The notes under the pieces: generated by a model
The model's database searches: none
Seen by the model: only the letters and a program-made list of their open reading frames with translations
What the model was told of the DNA's origin: nothing
From: Oasisia sp. SBJ-2009
Taxonomy: Eukaryota > Annelida > Polychaeta > Sabellida > Siboglinidae
Direction: 5' to 3'
DNA: 64,000 nt
Assembly (NCBI GenBank): GCA_964017155.1
Contig: OZ024857.1
Coordinates: 40,801,716-40,865,715 of the forward strand
Made by a program: the position numbers and the translations under genes
Part shown: in pieces, positions 33,601 to 44,600 of the stretch
Layout: each line of letters begins with the position of its first letter
How positions within the stretch are numbered: position 1 is the first letter of the stretch

Positions 33601-36600
33601 CAGCTGTCATTCGGTGCATTTCTGCGTATTAATACATTTGTCATTTTGCTTGGTGATGTAATCAGGGGCAATCCGTGGGTGGCTCAAGCAGAAATGGAGG
33701 GGTGTAAGGTTTGAATGAACTTTGTGGGAGCCTGAGGTATTAAAAGTTCACGAATTTTCCACTGAACCTCTGTCTGTGGAGGGTAAACATGCTGTGAAAT
33801 TGTCAATAAGAGAGCTGATCAAGATTAATAGGAAATGAAGGAAACGTTATAATGGTCGCCTATGGAAAATGCAAATGTGGTCTTAGGCCAGTAAAATAAT
33901 CTATAACATAAATGCCAAAAATAAGTAAGCTAAGGCCAATCCCAAAAGTGATTACTTGTCGTCCGAGAATGTGATAATTATTCAAACACTTGATTAGAAG
34001 TATAAATTTTACGGTTTAAGTTGTCCAATTCATAATACTTTTAATAAGGCAGTGGCTACGGCCTACGCGTACATGAGCCGTACGTTTAGACCGTCAGTCT
34101 AAAAGTACGGCATTCATTCTGCGCATGCGTATATGCTATTATTTTCAGTTACGTGAGCTGTATTTTTAGCATCTTTGTCTAATATGCGCATGATTTCCAT
34201 ACGTGAGCCTTATCTTTAGTAGCTATCAATTCCAAAAGTACGTGAAAACTGCATGTTATATTATATAAGCTCTACTGCCGTAGTTTTACTGCTACGAACG
34301 GTAGCTCTTTTGGCACTCTATATATACGTGATTTTTTATGCCTTTTATTTTGTTCGCAAGTTGACATATATAGACCTATGGATGTCAGTAAATCGAACAG
34401 TGTCGATAACATCGTTCCCTCGTGTAATTCCGCCACATCGATGCGACGAGATGGACGCAACATCCATGCGCAGAAATGAAAAACAGATGTGCGCGCATCC
34501 TCATAGGCCACGGGTCTAAAGACACGGCTCACGTAGTCGTACGCGTAGACACTTCGTTTAATAAACTTGTTTACACCATATAATTGCACGCCAGGGGTCG
34601 TTGCGGCTGATTACATCAGGACCAGTTCTTCTCAACCCCTGGCACATTCCTTTCAAAAGCTCATGACGTCAGTCAGTGAAATCGTGCACGAGGAGTTTGG
34701 TCGGCTTCTGATGATATGATATATTTTGGGTTATTTCAGCCATACACTGCATGTGTTACATGCAATGTATCCATCTTCAAGTTGGGGCAGGTATTTGCAC
34801 TGTTTCCATGGCTGATGCAGTAGCAACTGGCGATAATTGTACAGTTGGATTCCACATACATGGATGTACTCCCCAGTCCCAGAGGTTATTTACATACATG
34901 ATCGGCCAGGGGTTTGTAGCATAGCGCAACGACCCCTGGCTTGCAGTGATGGTTTACACTACATCTACAATCTTCACAGCCAGATACGTTACATCCCACT
35001 AGGGGCATCATGGTAGATTGTTTATTTGTCCTTCAAATCAGGTCAAGAATCTGTGACCCATCTGGCCATTACTGCTGTAGTGATGCCCAGATCGGGGATT
35101 CCCAAAGATTGTTTGGCATCATTATGCAAATGAATCTGTGCCCTATAATATAGCTTTGCCTTTGCAATCTTTCAGTCTTCAGATTACAATCACTTGACAT
35201 CGGTGAACCTAATTAAAAATGCGTCCGTTATGACCATTGATTCTGCGACGGCACTCCTCACACAAACTGTGACAGCTCTACTTGAAGCAGAGGATGACTA
35301 CGCAGACGTAAGTTTGGTGTCGATGTCTAACCAAGTATTATAGGTGTGTCTGTATGATGTACTGACATTGAAGTCGGTGATTAATCTGGCTACTGTAAGC
35401 ATGCAGATGCCAAATTTGGTTACTAAGTAAGTACTAAGTACACTGTTAACAAAGTATGTTAGGTCAGAATAATATATATGGACTAATATGGTGGATAATT
35501 TACTCTAAATTGTCACAAGAGTACATCCAGGTCAGAATAACACAAAATAGTTCAGTGCAGACATTTCTCTAACTTATAATGACTGCAAGTCAGAATAATA
35601 GTATAGGGTTGAAACATTACAATAACTCAGAATATTTTATAATATAGGGTGAACATTTCTCTGAACAAGCTGGAATAATGTTATATTATCATGGGAACAA
35701 TTGTGACTACCGGTAATTGTAATTTGAAAACAAATTATGAATAAAAATTATTTTAAATATTCTATAAAATATCAGTTATATTTGCAACTAAATTTACTTT
35801 AGTTTATATTAAATAAGTGATCTGCTTCTAACATCAATGTTTATTCACCAGGCGATGAGTCGACTAACAGCTCTCATGGAGTTGAACTTGCAAGTACTCG
35901 GTATCCCTGACAAATGTGATGCAGTTTGGGACCAGATATTGAATGTACGGTTGCAGCTTAATGAGATCAAACTACAGAAACAGGTGAGTACAGTTTCTTT
36001 CTTAACAATTATGTACGACATCAGTTTTTAGGTTTTTTTAGTTTTAAATTTGTTCACAACTGAATAATTTTGAAAACAACTATTTTGAGTTTTTACAAAC
36101 TCATTGATTCAATATGCACTTATTTAAAAAAAAATGCATTTGTTTGGTAATATTCTGGTATAAAAGCAATTCTCTATTAATATGATACACTGTATCCTAA
36201 TAAATTACGTTGATTTCAGAACCTTGAAATGCTCTTTTCTTGTGCTGAGAAAGTACTTATTGCTGCAGCTGAGACTGCCTATCTCTCAGGTATGTGTCAC
36301 GTGTCATGATATGACGCTACATCACTGGCTTACAGGTGACAAATATATTGGAAACAAATTAAGAAAATCTTAGCTAATGCAATTTCAGCGATACAAATGC
36401 GTATAGGGCGTGTAAGTCTCGCGCGCGAAAACGAGGCTGGGGGCAGTTGGGGGCATAAAGTCCATATTCTCCATGTTAACGTATAGGACTTCGTTTTGTT
36501 TTTGGTTGTAATAAACGAACTGTTCCAGTCTAATTATTTCAGTTATACTGTCCGAAGGATTATTAAAAGCAGAAGCAGTTGAACACTTTGCCGGTGACAA

Positions 36601-37474
36601 TGCTCACGGAAATCGTGAATTATAATGATGGTTGCCATGGTAACGCCGGCTTGTACTTGTGTTTAGCGATCTTGACTAATGCTGAAAAGTGCCATTTTTC
36701 GCGCAGTACAACCTGTTTGAGGCAAACGCATACATGTGTTATGATTATGTGCATTTAGACAACTTGTCAGATATAAGTGCTTATTGAAACCACAACGTAC
36801 AGCTATGTAAAATGCAAAACCCGTAAAAAAACACATACGGCTTAAATTTTTGGGGAGTGTCTATTATCTGCACTACATAAATCGCTATGTCTATGATAGT
36901 GTGATAAACTCAATATTAAATCGGACATTTAAGATAAGAAAGGTATAACACAAGATATTTATGTCCTGATTTTCCTAATATTCATCAGTCGGAAGTTACA
37001 ACTGTCATCCATCGAATATTATTCTAATGACCAGTCCCCAAATCAGCTCCAATCGCGTGGAGTCTCGCCATGTATCGTGACTCACTTGCGGGCCCTATTA
37101 AACTTGAAAAAATTTGTGATGCAAAAAAATCAGTGTTGAGTATATTTAGAGGCCACATTCAAACTGTTACAATTATGACAACTTGCTTTATTCGTGAAAA
37201 TTTTCAAGTTGGCAGTATATTATTTAAAAAAAAATTAATAATTATACAACTAGCAATGTTCTACTTACTTTTACGTTACGAAACATAGAAGTACCCCATG
37301 TGTGGTAAATAGAACATTGCTAGTTGTGTAAATATGAAACTTGTTTGGAATAACTTACTTTAGTTTTTCTTTCTCTGAATTGAATGAATGTCTGTTAGCC
37401 ATGAGTGGAGTTAAAGTCATACAAGCACATATAGATTGCTGATATACACATGTAAAAAACTGATCACAAACGCA

Positions 37475-37544
<70 letters not shown>

Positions 37545-38332
37545 TAGACTATCTATCAATGTATTAGAACATGATGAAACAATGTTTACTATTATTGAGA
37601 CAGAGAACTCAGCCGAGACCAAGAGAAATAACAGACAAGGGGTTGATAAATAAACTTCTCACAGGTTACAAACAGAACTCGCACCACAAATTATAATTAT
37701 TTCCTTGTGGGTTTTCTTCTCTTGCCCTCTTCATGCCGTGACCTGGCAGTCTGTAATGTTGCTGTTTAACTCTTCCATTGACATATCAATGGCTACACGA
37801 TTGTCTTCATTCCATATTCTGAATTATTCTCCATCCATATACATGTTGGTCTCTTTCTTTTTCAAAAGTAGCCACATTCTTTTTGTGCGACCCACTTTTC
37901 TCTTTGGTCCTCCTCAGGGAGTGGTTGCTATTGGTTGCTGTTATTCTTCCGAAGCCCATAACCAATGCATGTCCACCTTCTTTTTTGTACTTCTACACAG
38001 ATCCTATGTTCTGCAGTGACTATCAGAATGTCATTGTTTGAAATTTCCACTGTGTATTTTTACATTATTATTTCATTATAATTATTGCTCTTTCCCCAGG
38101 AGCGAATTACGCAGGCGTGGCGGCGAGTGAGCGACTTCACTCGGCCAAGTGTGAGTTGGAGCGGGCGAGGAAGACATCAACGGAGGCAGAGCAGGAGATG
38201 AAAGTGATGGAGGTGAAGTCAATACACATGGTCAGTGCTCAGGCCAAGGACGATGACCGCCAGAAGACGCAGCAGCAGAACTCTCATTATGAATATGACA
38301 GTGATGATGACGATGATGATGAGAACATATGA
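30668..38332 (+). CDS. DIABLO: DIABLO/Smac homologue, 5 exons, complete
   Basis: In vertebrates DIABLO is a mitochondrial intermembrane protein released in apoptosis; its exposed N-terminal tetrapeptide binds and neutralises IAP proteins. Exons are 30668-30832, 35176-35307, 35852-35983, 36220-36289 and 38100-38332. All are GT-AG, and they total 732 nt (243 aa; human 239). Family similarity runs across the three-helix body: DSATALLTQTVTALLEA against the human DSTSTFLSQTTYALIEA region, AVWDQILNVRLQL, and AETAYLSGANYAGVAASERL. The tail is acidic (D-rich), as in human. The first exon is basic with no acidic residues over its first 35 codons, then has a hydrophobic segment GTGLLLSFLPSV (33-44), matching the human import and sorting signal. 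The first ATG (30668) is chosen. Exon 1 rests on a good donor, matching phase and signal character, not on sequence identity. The second possible acceptor at 35183 gives an early stop. No AVPI-like motif follows the hydrophobic segment. Intron 1 (4.3 kb) is filled with transposable elements. Confidence 0.88.
30904..31358. repeat. Left 455-bp terminal direct repeat
   Basis: Identical to 33435-33889. It contains a 67-codon open frame on the minus strand (30937-31140) repeated exactly in the other copy; it resembles nothing I know. Confidence 0.9.
33435..33889. repeat. Right 455-bp terminal direct repeat
   Basis: Identical to 30904-31358; the flanking bases diverge immediately on both sides, so the boundaries are exact. 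Confidence 0.9.
34048..34556. mobile_element. hAT-like MITE, 509 bp, TSD TTTAATAA
   Basis: The 8-bp duplication TTTAATAA lies at 34040-34047 and 34557-34564. The ends are imperfect TIRs of about 50 bp: left AGTGGCTACGGCCTACGCGT, right read inward AAGTGTCTACGCGTACG, both continuing into GTGAGCCGT-type and TTTAGACC segments. Subterminal TACGTGAGC-like motifs recur inside. An 8-bp duplication fits the hAT superfamily. No transposase is present. Confidence 0.75.
34577..34951. mobile_element. hAT-like MITE, 375 bp, TSD GTTTACAC
   Basis: GTTTACAC flanks at 34569-34576 and 34952-34959. The inverted ends share GCCAGGGGTCGTTGCG (left from 34590, right inverse ending 34940) plus looser outer matching. 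It lies four bases from the preceding MITE's target duplication. Confidence 0.7.
36631..36644. promoter_or_regulatory. RFX X-box-like site
   Basis: GTTGCCATGGTAAC fits the X-box consensus GTHNYYATRRNAAC exactly and is nearly palindromic. It sits inside DIABLO intron 4. A match of this quality can occur by chance in 64 kb. Confidence 0.3.
37242..37331. ncRNA. 90-nt hairpin in DIABLO intron 4 (possible small-RNA precursor or tiny MITE)
   Basis: Arms 37242-37268 and 37305-37331 are reverse complements at 25 of 27 positions (core ACAACTAGCAATGTTCTA), with a 36-nt loop. Size and pairing resemble a microRNA precursor, but no known microRNA is recognised. Confidence 0.35.
37474..37542. repeat. (CA)n microsatellite
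   Basis: About 69 bp of CA dinucleotides, in DIABLO intron 4. Confidence 0.97.
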
Positions 38333-39718
38333 CGTGTGGATAATCCCAGATTTAGACAGTGTCATACATGTTCAGTATGTGTACAAGTGTATCTAGAAAA
38401 TACTACAACTGTATGCAGTAAACACATGACGGCTGAACTCATATAGCCAGGTACACACAGTGTCACCTCTCAGTTAAGCTCGCCCTACAACTGTGAAATG
38501 AGAATATACGGTATTATGAAACACACAAGATTTGGGTTCTTGCCAGCAGTGTTTCAAGAAGGAAGGTCATTCTAGAACTAGAGGTTTACCGACGATTAAT
38601 GTGGGACTTTGAAGTGAACATTGTTACAGGAGATCAATCTATTTACACAGCATGCCACAGTTATTAAGTACTTTCAATGTGATATTGTATACACTGTTAC
38701 TCAAATTGTATACACATTGGTGATGTTGTAAACAGTTAATACCATATTGTGGTTGGTAGATAGATAAATTATGTTCTACACATATTTAACTTCATTTGAA
38801 AAAACACAAATGCCATGTATGTCTAAAAAAGTGAGGTGGTTTGTGTTTCTTGATTATGAATTTTATTCCACATTAAATACTGTCGTTTTATATTTTCTGC
38901 CTTTTCATTTCATATAATTGTCCACACTGCAATCTGTATTTTTAATAGTCATCCATGTGAATTGTTTGTATAATGCTGTACATTCACACACACACAAAAC
39001 AGTAGTCATCAGTGATAATATATTTATTAAAACAAAATGCACATAATTATATTATTATAGGCAAAATTATTGTTCACGTTTTTTATTCACTCATGCTATG
39101 GATTAGTAAACAAACAGTTGTGTCACCTCCATGTCTCCGGTAGGAACACTCCACAGTCACATTTTGCAAATTATTTGTTGGCAGTTGGATAACTTGGATT
39201 AGACATACAAGAAAGTCAAGGGCTGGCTTCAGTTCTTGGAGCACACGTGAACACAGATTTTATAGCTATAAGAAATAGGCATTGTTTGTCCAAATTTAGT
39301 CATTAAATATTTATGCACATTGTTTTTACATAAAGACGTACTCTGATGTACTCTGTTTCATTACGTGGCTTTGATGTATGCCCATATTTGATTTGGCCCG
39401 TCTGCAATTGATACCATGTCAGTTGCATATTCAATATATATGTGCGCGTGTGTGTGTGTGTGCATGCGTGTGTGAAAGTTATGCCTTTCATAATAGGTAC
39501 CAACATTTGCTGTTTTGCTACACATTTCATTTTATACTCATAAAATGAAAGCACATAATATGTGTAACAAAACAGCAAATTTTTACATTACTCATGAAAT
39601 GAAAACATGCTTAAAACTCTGCACCTCAATGCTTGAAGTCGACATATTTGCAACCATCACACAAACTCTGTAAAAAAAAAGTGATTGCAAAACCAACCAT
39701 AACGGATTAAACAAACTG
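38333..39718. other. Convergent 3' flanks of DIABLO and the isochorismatase gene
   Basis: Both genes end into this 1.4 kb, which should hold both 3' UTRs. ATTAAA/TTTATT-type polyadenylation signals for both strands cluster at about 39020-39030. A hairpin lies at 39505-39580. No other gene is seen. Confidence 0.5.
39505..39580. ncRNA. Hairpin between the DIABLO and isochorismatase stop codons
   Basis: ATTTGCTGTTTTGCTACACAT pairs with ATGTGTAACAAAACAGCAAAT except at one position, and an inner TTTCATTTTAT pairs with ATAAAATGAAA across a four-base loop, with one asymmetric bulge. It could be a short MITE or a transcript-end structure. Confidence 0.35.
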
Positions 39719-42700
39719 TCACTTTGGGTGGGAAATATGGGAGAGAAGGCCACTGTCCGGAGCCTGGTCCATGATCAGTTTCTGGACATCGCGGAACTTT
39801 GGATGAGCCGAGTCCTTCAACAGCTGCAGTAGTACACTCTCACAGGTTGTCATAAATGCCCCAGCATCTCGCATTCTGTGCAGAGCATACATCCTGTGGG
39901 ACACATCACAGACGAATTAATACCTCCACAGTCAGACTTCATTGGTAAAATACACAATGATGACAAATTGATAACAATTGCTATGATGTGAGGAATGAAT
40001 CTAATACAACTGCGATATATTTGTTGATATCCTTACCAACAGCATTGCCCATGCTTTAGTTGAATTGCATAAGAATAAAATATTAACCTTTGTGTTTTGG
40101 ATATTTTTGGTAAATGCTTATCTGCATAGTTTACATAGTTATAGTTTACTATCCTTCTCTAACTTCCAGTGTCAATGTAATAAGATACAGGGCACAGTTA
40201 CACACAGTACACAAACACTAAAAACAGGACTTCTTGCTTGTGGCTTTGCATGTTTTGTCCGTTTTAGTAGTAGCTAAACTTACATCAGAAAATTTGAGAA
40301 GATCAAGAGTATCACATCAGTTGTTTTGAACTGGGGACCATTTCACTAAGACAAAGAGCGCTTACGAAAAATTCATCACTAAACAAAATCCATTATGAAA
40401 TTTAATGAGTTTCAAAACGCAAATATCCATTGCCATATTACTGAGGATACTATTTCCACGACACACAAGTAACAATGTCCGGCTGGCATGTTCTAGTATT
40501 AACAGTTATAATAGATCACTTTTAAAGATCAAAATTGTTCTTAAAGTGAAAAATTGGGTTTAAGAGCTCTTAGCAACGTTAATGAAACGGTTCCCTGGTC
40601 AAGTAGTCACCTGTCCACCATGTTGCGTGAAGACACAGCGTCCACCACTACATGGACGTCGAAGTCTTTCTCCAGAAGGTCTAACACGGTCTGTTGGACA
40701 CATGCATGGGCCTCAATCCCACACAACAGGACACTCTTGACTGCAGACACACATCACATGACATCATGTGATCATTGCCATGACAACCGAGTGTGATGAC
40801 AGTCAAATATTACCACTAACACTCAACAGGAATTGTAATAAACTGATGACTAAAAAGGTAATACATTTGTATCAACAAATTCTGCTTTCTAAACAATTAT
40901 ATTATTTAACTGCCAACACAGAAAAGTAAATGATCTTATTATTTAAATGCAGATTAAGGAACGTAAAGGTAAATATAACATCATGCAAAAATTATATGAT
41001 GGAGAATATTATTATATAATAATTTTATGGCGATCTCTTCTCTGATTTTAGTAATTTGTATATGGTAATAATAATATATTTATTTAGGCATAGTGTCAGA
41101 TCCACAATTGTTCATGATGCTTTATGATACATCATGATCATTAACCTAAAAAGTAATAGTAAGACAGTCATTTGGTCAACATAGATATGGTTTGGACAGT
41201 AAACATGTAAGCGTGATGCATGTGAAAATTTATTTGTCACCTGTGAGTTTCTTCATGTGTTCCAGTACCTCTGGTGTCAGCATTGAGAAAGTGGTCTTAG
41301 GAAATACTGGACACTGACTTACGTCCAACTCGGACACAGTATGACCAAGACCTGCAACATACAGCTATTGTACAACCGAAGGCTCTGTGGGCCAAAGCAA
41401 TTCTTCTTCTCAAACAAAAACTCACCCCTAAGCTTTCTCAAAGCATGACTGAAGATGTATACATTGTACATGGTATTGGAATATCTTAGCAACTTTATTG
41501 AAAACTCCTTAAGGCTATAAATTAAAAACCTCCAAATGCACCTAACGTGATAAAGACATTGAAGCTCCACAAAACCATTAGCTGCATCCCAACAGGGGCT
41601 GAAATGTTTGACTAACGATTAAGAACATACCATCGTTTACTGACGTTTAGAGGATACATGATTTTATGAGAACGGTCCCACAGAACATTTATAATAATTT
41701 TCGAATTTGGATAACTTTGGATAACCACTGGACATAACCATATTACGCTCAAACTGCATTGACTAGCTCCTATTTAATCTGTCTAAATTGTTTCTGAATT
41801 ACTTCATCAGTAGATATTTCTGCATGAAAACATGAATATGGTGGCATTCTATAGATATGGTAAGTTTTACATATATCCACAAATCACTTGTACACACATA
41901 CAAAATATGAAAGTTTATTTAAATTACGATGATTTATAACAAACAAAAGCCTTTTAAACGATGCAGTGCAGTTTTCAAATTGGGAATTCCTATGTTTGGG
42001 AATTTGCTGACTGATTCTGAGAGATTCAATTTGCTGAAGCCACATGACATATTAAAGTTACTTCGAATAACTTATCATACGTCAAAATATAACAGTCACT
42101 TCGAATAACTTATCATACATCATTTAAAGTGACTGCATTTATGTATAACTTTTGCTTATTTGAGTCTGTTTTGCTGATGGAGTGCCTACAAATTAGCTAT
42201 TTATTACTTCATGAATATTAATCTAGTGTGATATGTTTGACTATGGTGTATCATGAAGTTAATCTTTGTAGTAACTATTGAAATCTGCCATGGCTGCCTG
42301 TGCTATAGTTCATAATATGTGTCTACCATCGGCGCACAAAAATCCCCTGGTAAAAACAGCATTCTAAGATTAAGGGCATAGGTGATGTGTCACTAGTTGT
42401 GCTGTCCAACAATGTGTTTGGATAACACCAGTTGTCTGTTGGTTTTAGGGTCAGGGAAAGGGAATAATATAATCAGGATAGTTCAGTATAATGGCATTGG
42501 TAGCGAAACATGGCATTGCAGCATTCTGTGCAAAATTAGGGGGCCAGTTGGGCGCATAGAGTTGGACATTTTGGGCCAGCAAGCCCCCGCAAAAGTTGAA
42601 CCCTGATTTCCTTGCAGAAATGTCTAGTTGTGAAGTAAATCAGATTTTTTTTACAATTTACACAGAGTAGATAGGAGCTACTCAAACTAAATACACCTTG

Positions 42701-43916
42701 AGCATAATATATGGTGGCGCCCCGTGGTCAATGATCTCCTAAAATGGTATATTCTTATAGTAATGTTTGGGGACTGGCTGGTCAAACATTTGTTTGCTAT
42801 CCAAGGCCGACTTCGATTGAGCTATGTGAGTTACTCGCGTAACCCAAAGTGGTATCCGGTTTATGATCATTTACACTGCGCGCGCAGTACTACGCGCGTA
42901 ATCCAACTGAACACCGATGATCGTGATCACGGACATAAACCCCTTATGTAAATAAATAAAATAAAGTAATATGTTGTTTAGTGTGTAAATTGTGACGTTC
43001 ATCTTCTTGGACTTTAATTATAATTCATAGAATGTGTTGACTTTAATCCATATTTAAGTCCTTAAATGATTGTGTCATGTAATGTTTAATTAATTTCTTA
43101 TGCAATAGGGGGCCTACGTAAGTTACTCGAGTGAATCCTGTAAAACTCGCGATTGCCTCGAGTAGCTAATCTACCGGGTAGGTCAAAAATGGTCACGTGC
43201 TCGAGTGATCTCGGCTGTTCGATTGGGACTCGGTTAGCCCTCGGGTTACGCGAGTTACTCGCGTAGCTAATCGAAGTCGGCCCAAGACTCCCAACAAACC
43301 TCCAACTCCAAGTGCAACTAGGCAATGCCAATTAATCGAGAACTCCAACTGCATCACCCACTGACACTCCAAAACTAAGGTTTTTTATTCTGAAGCATAA
43401 CTCAAGCAATACATACTTTTTATAGTTGTCTACCAAAATACTAATTGCATACCTTTTAAGGCCACGAATAAAAAAACATGTTTCCGATAGATTTTTGTCT
43501 TAATATTCAGTACGATTTATATTTTTAAAGTTTGCCCGTAGCTGTGTTTAACAAGATTTCTTCACAAACAGAAACACAAAATAAATTATTGAAAAGATGC
43601 AGCTGACAAAGGAACGCGGACGGGACGAGAAACATGTTTCTTTTTCACTTGGCCTATATGGTTGGCCTTGATAAACGATAAAAGGGAACGGAAAACCTTT
43701 CGGATATTGTTCAGTGACTACGACAGGAACGTCAAGGATATCGGCCGTTTTCAGCATTCTCTGTGCCACCTGAATAACTTCGGGAAAGTATGAGATAGTC
43801 GTGCGAAACTTTTCCTGCATGTCACACAGAAATAGCGCCGAACTCCGCACCGCAATCTTTCCTAAACTCTTCGCCTTCGTCATTGTTGATGGTAGTATGA
43901 TGCCCGGCAGTGACAT
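39719..43916 (-). CDS. Isochorismatase domain-containing protein (ISOC1/2-like), 4 exons, complete
   Basis: This belongs to the cysteine hydrolase (isochorismatase-fold) superfamily and is closest to animal ISOC2/ISOC1; the substrate of the animal proteins is not established. Exons on the minus strand are 43916-43697, 41351-41241, 40740-40611 and 39893-39719, all GT-AG, totalling 636 nt (211 aa; human ISOC2 is about 205). The expected catalytic triad is present: Asp32 in [10 protein letters not shown], Lys92 in FPKTTFSM and Cys124 in GIEAHAC. The conserved [10 protein letters not shown] precedes the exon 1 donor, and [11 protein letters not shown] and APDSGLL close the C-terminus. The ATG at 43916 is the first in frame; a second at 43883 would give a protein 11 residues shorter. 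It converges with DIABLO (1.4 kb between stop codons). Intron 1 contains a 476-bp MITE with 5-bp target duplications. Confidence 0.92.
42057..42125. repeat. 37-bp tandem duplication
   Basis: The second copy starts at 42094; both share ACTTCGAATAACTTATCATAC. In isochorismatase intron 1. Confidence 0.85.
42806..43281. mobile_element. MITE, 476 bp, TSD CCAAG, in isochorismatase intron 1
   Basis: CCAAG at 42801-42805 and 43282-43286 flanks inverted ends of about 40 bp: GCCGACTTCGATT, then a variable GAGCTATG or AGCTACG, then CGCGTAACCC. No transposase is present. The 5-bp duplication does not by itself fix a superfamily. Confidence 0.75.
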
Positions 43917-44124
43917 GTCGATGTTTACCACTTTGGTTCAAGGACGCCGAATACACTCCAGTAGATGGCAGCACTTGTTACCATGCATGCTCGCAATGTG
44001 GCGCCACTGTACACATTTAAAGTTGACGCTGAATTCGTGTTGGCCTGGCCTACTATTTTATGAAACGGATTATATAATAAAAAACTAAAATGAAGTAATA
44101 ATCGTTAAAATCTGCGTATGTAGT

Positions 44125-44600
44125 GATAATAGTAATAATGGCAATTTTTTATAGCGCCGGTATCCGCCACGTGGTGGCGCTCATGGCGCTTTTACATCAT
44201 TGTGTTTATCAAACATATATAAAACATCAAACTAAAACAATACTATTAAATATATTAATGTTAATGAAGCGACATTTTAGATATAAAAAATATATATAAT
44301 TACCATTCATTATAGAATTAATAAAAACGGTGATATCATTATCAGCTTAAAGTAAAGTAGTTTAAAAAAATGTATATACAAAACAAAAAACAGCTACCAG
44401 ATACTTGTATTATAAAAGTAAAAATATTAATGTCATAAAATGTATACAGTCAATTCCTCCAGCTTTGAAAAGATGTATTTTCAGTGCTGTCTTGAAGATA
44501 CCGATTGTTGCGCTGGCTCTGCTATTGTGTGGAAGTGTATTTCAGGCCTTTGCTGCAGATACAGTGAACTTCCCGCAAGTTTTTAGGTTTGTGTTCTGTT
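44125..44600 (-). mobile_element. CR1/L2-like LINE 3' end
   Basis: On the minus strand a decayed frame gives FTVSAAKA, a stop, NTLPHNSRASATIGIFKTAL and KIHLFKAG, the usual RT C-terminus. It is followed by GCGCCATGAGCGCCACC, a GGCGCTATAAA-type box and an ATTATTACTATTATC tail, as in the 4.4-kb element. Confidence 0.75.

Larger units (their letters stand above)
30904..33889. mobile_element. Element with identical 455-bp terminal direct repeats (LTR-like), in DIABLO intron 1
   Basis: Copies at 30904-31358 and 33435-33889 appear identical base for base, spaced exactly 2,531 bp start to start. The outer flanks carry the same four bases AGTA (30900-30903 and 33890-33893), as expected of a target duplication for the whole unit. 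Each repeat starts GACGTAAGACCAC and ends with its imperfect inverse (GTGGTCTTAGGCC). The 2,076-bp interior has no recognisable gag, pol or transposase, primer-binding site or purine tract. A non-autonomous LTR element is the closest match, but the ends are not TG...CA. Confidence 0.65.

Noticed and set aside
43548..43696. Continuation of the isochorismatase exon 1 frame to a stop at 43548
   Set aside because: Similarity to the family stops exactly at a splice donor and resumes in the next exon; the read-through is intron.
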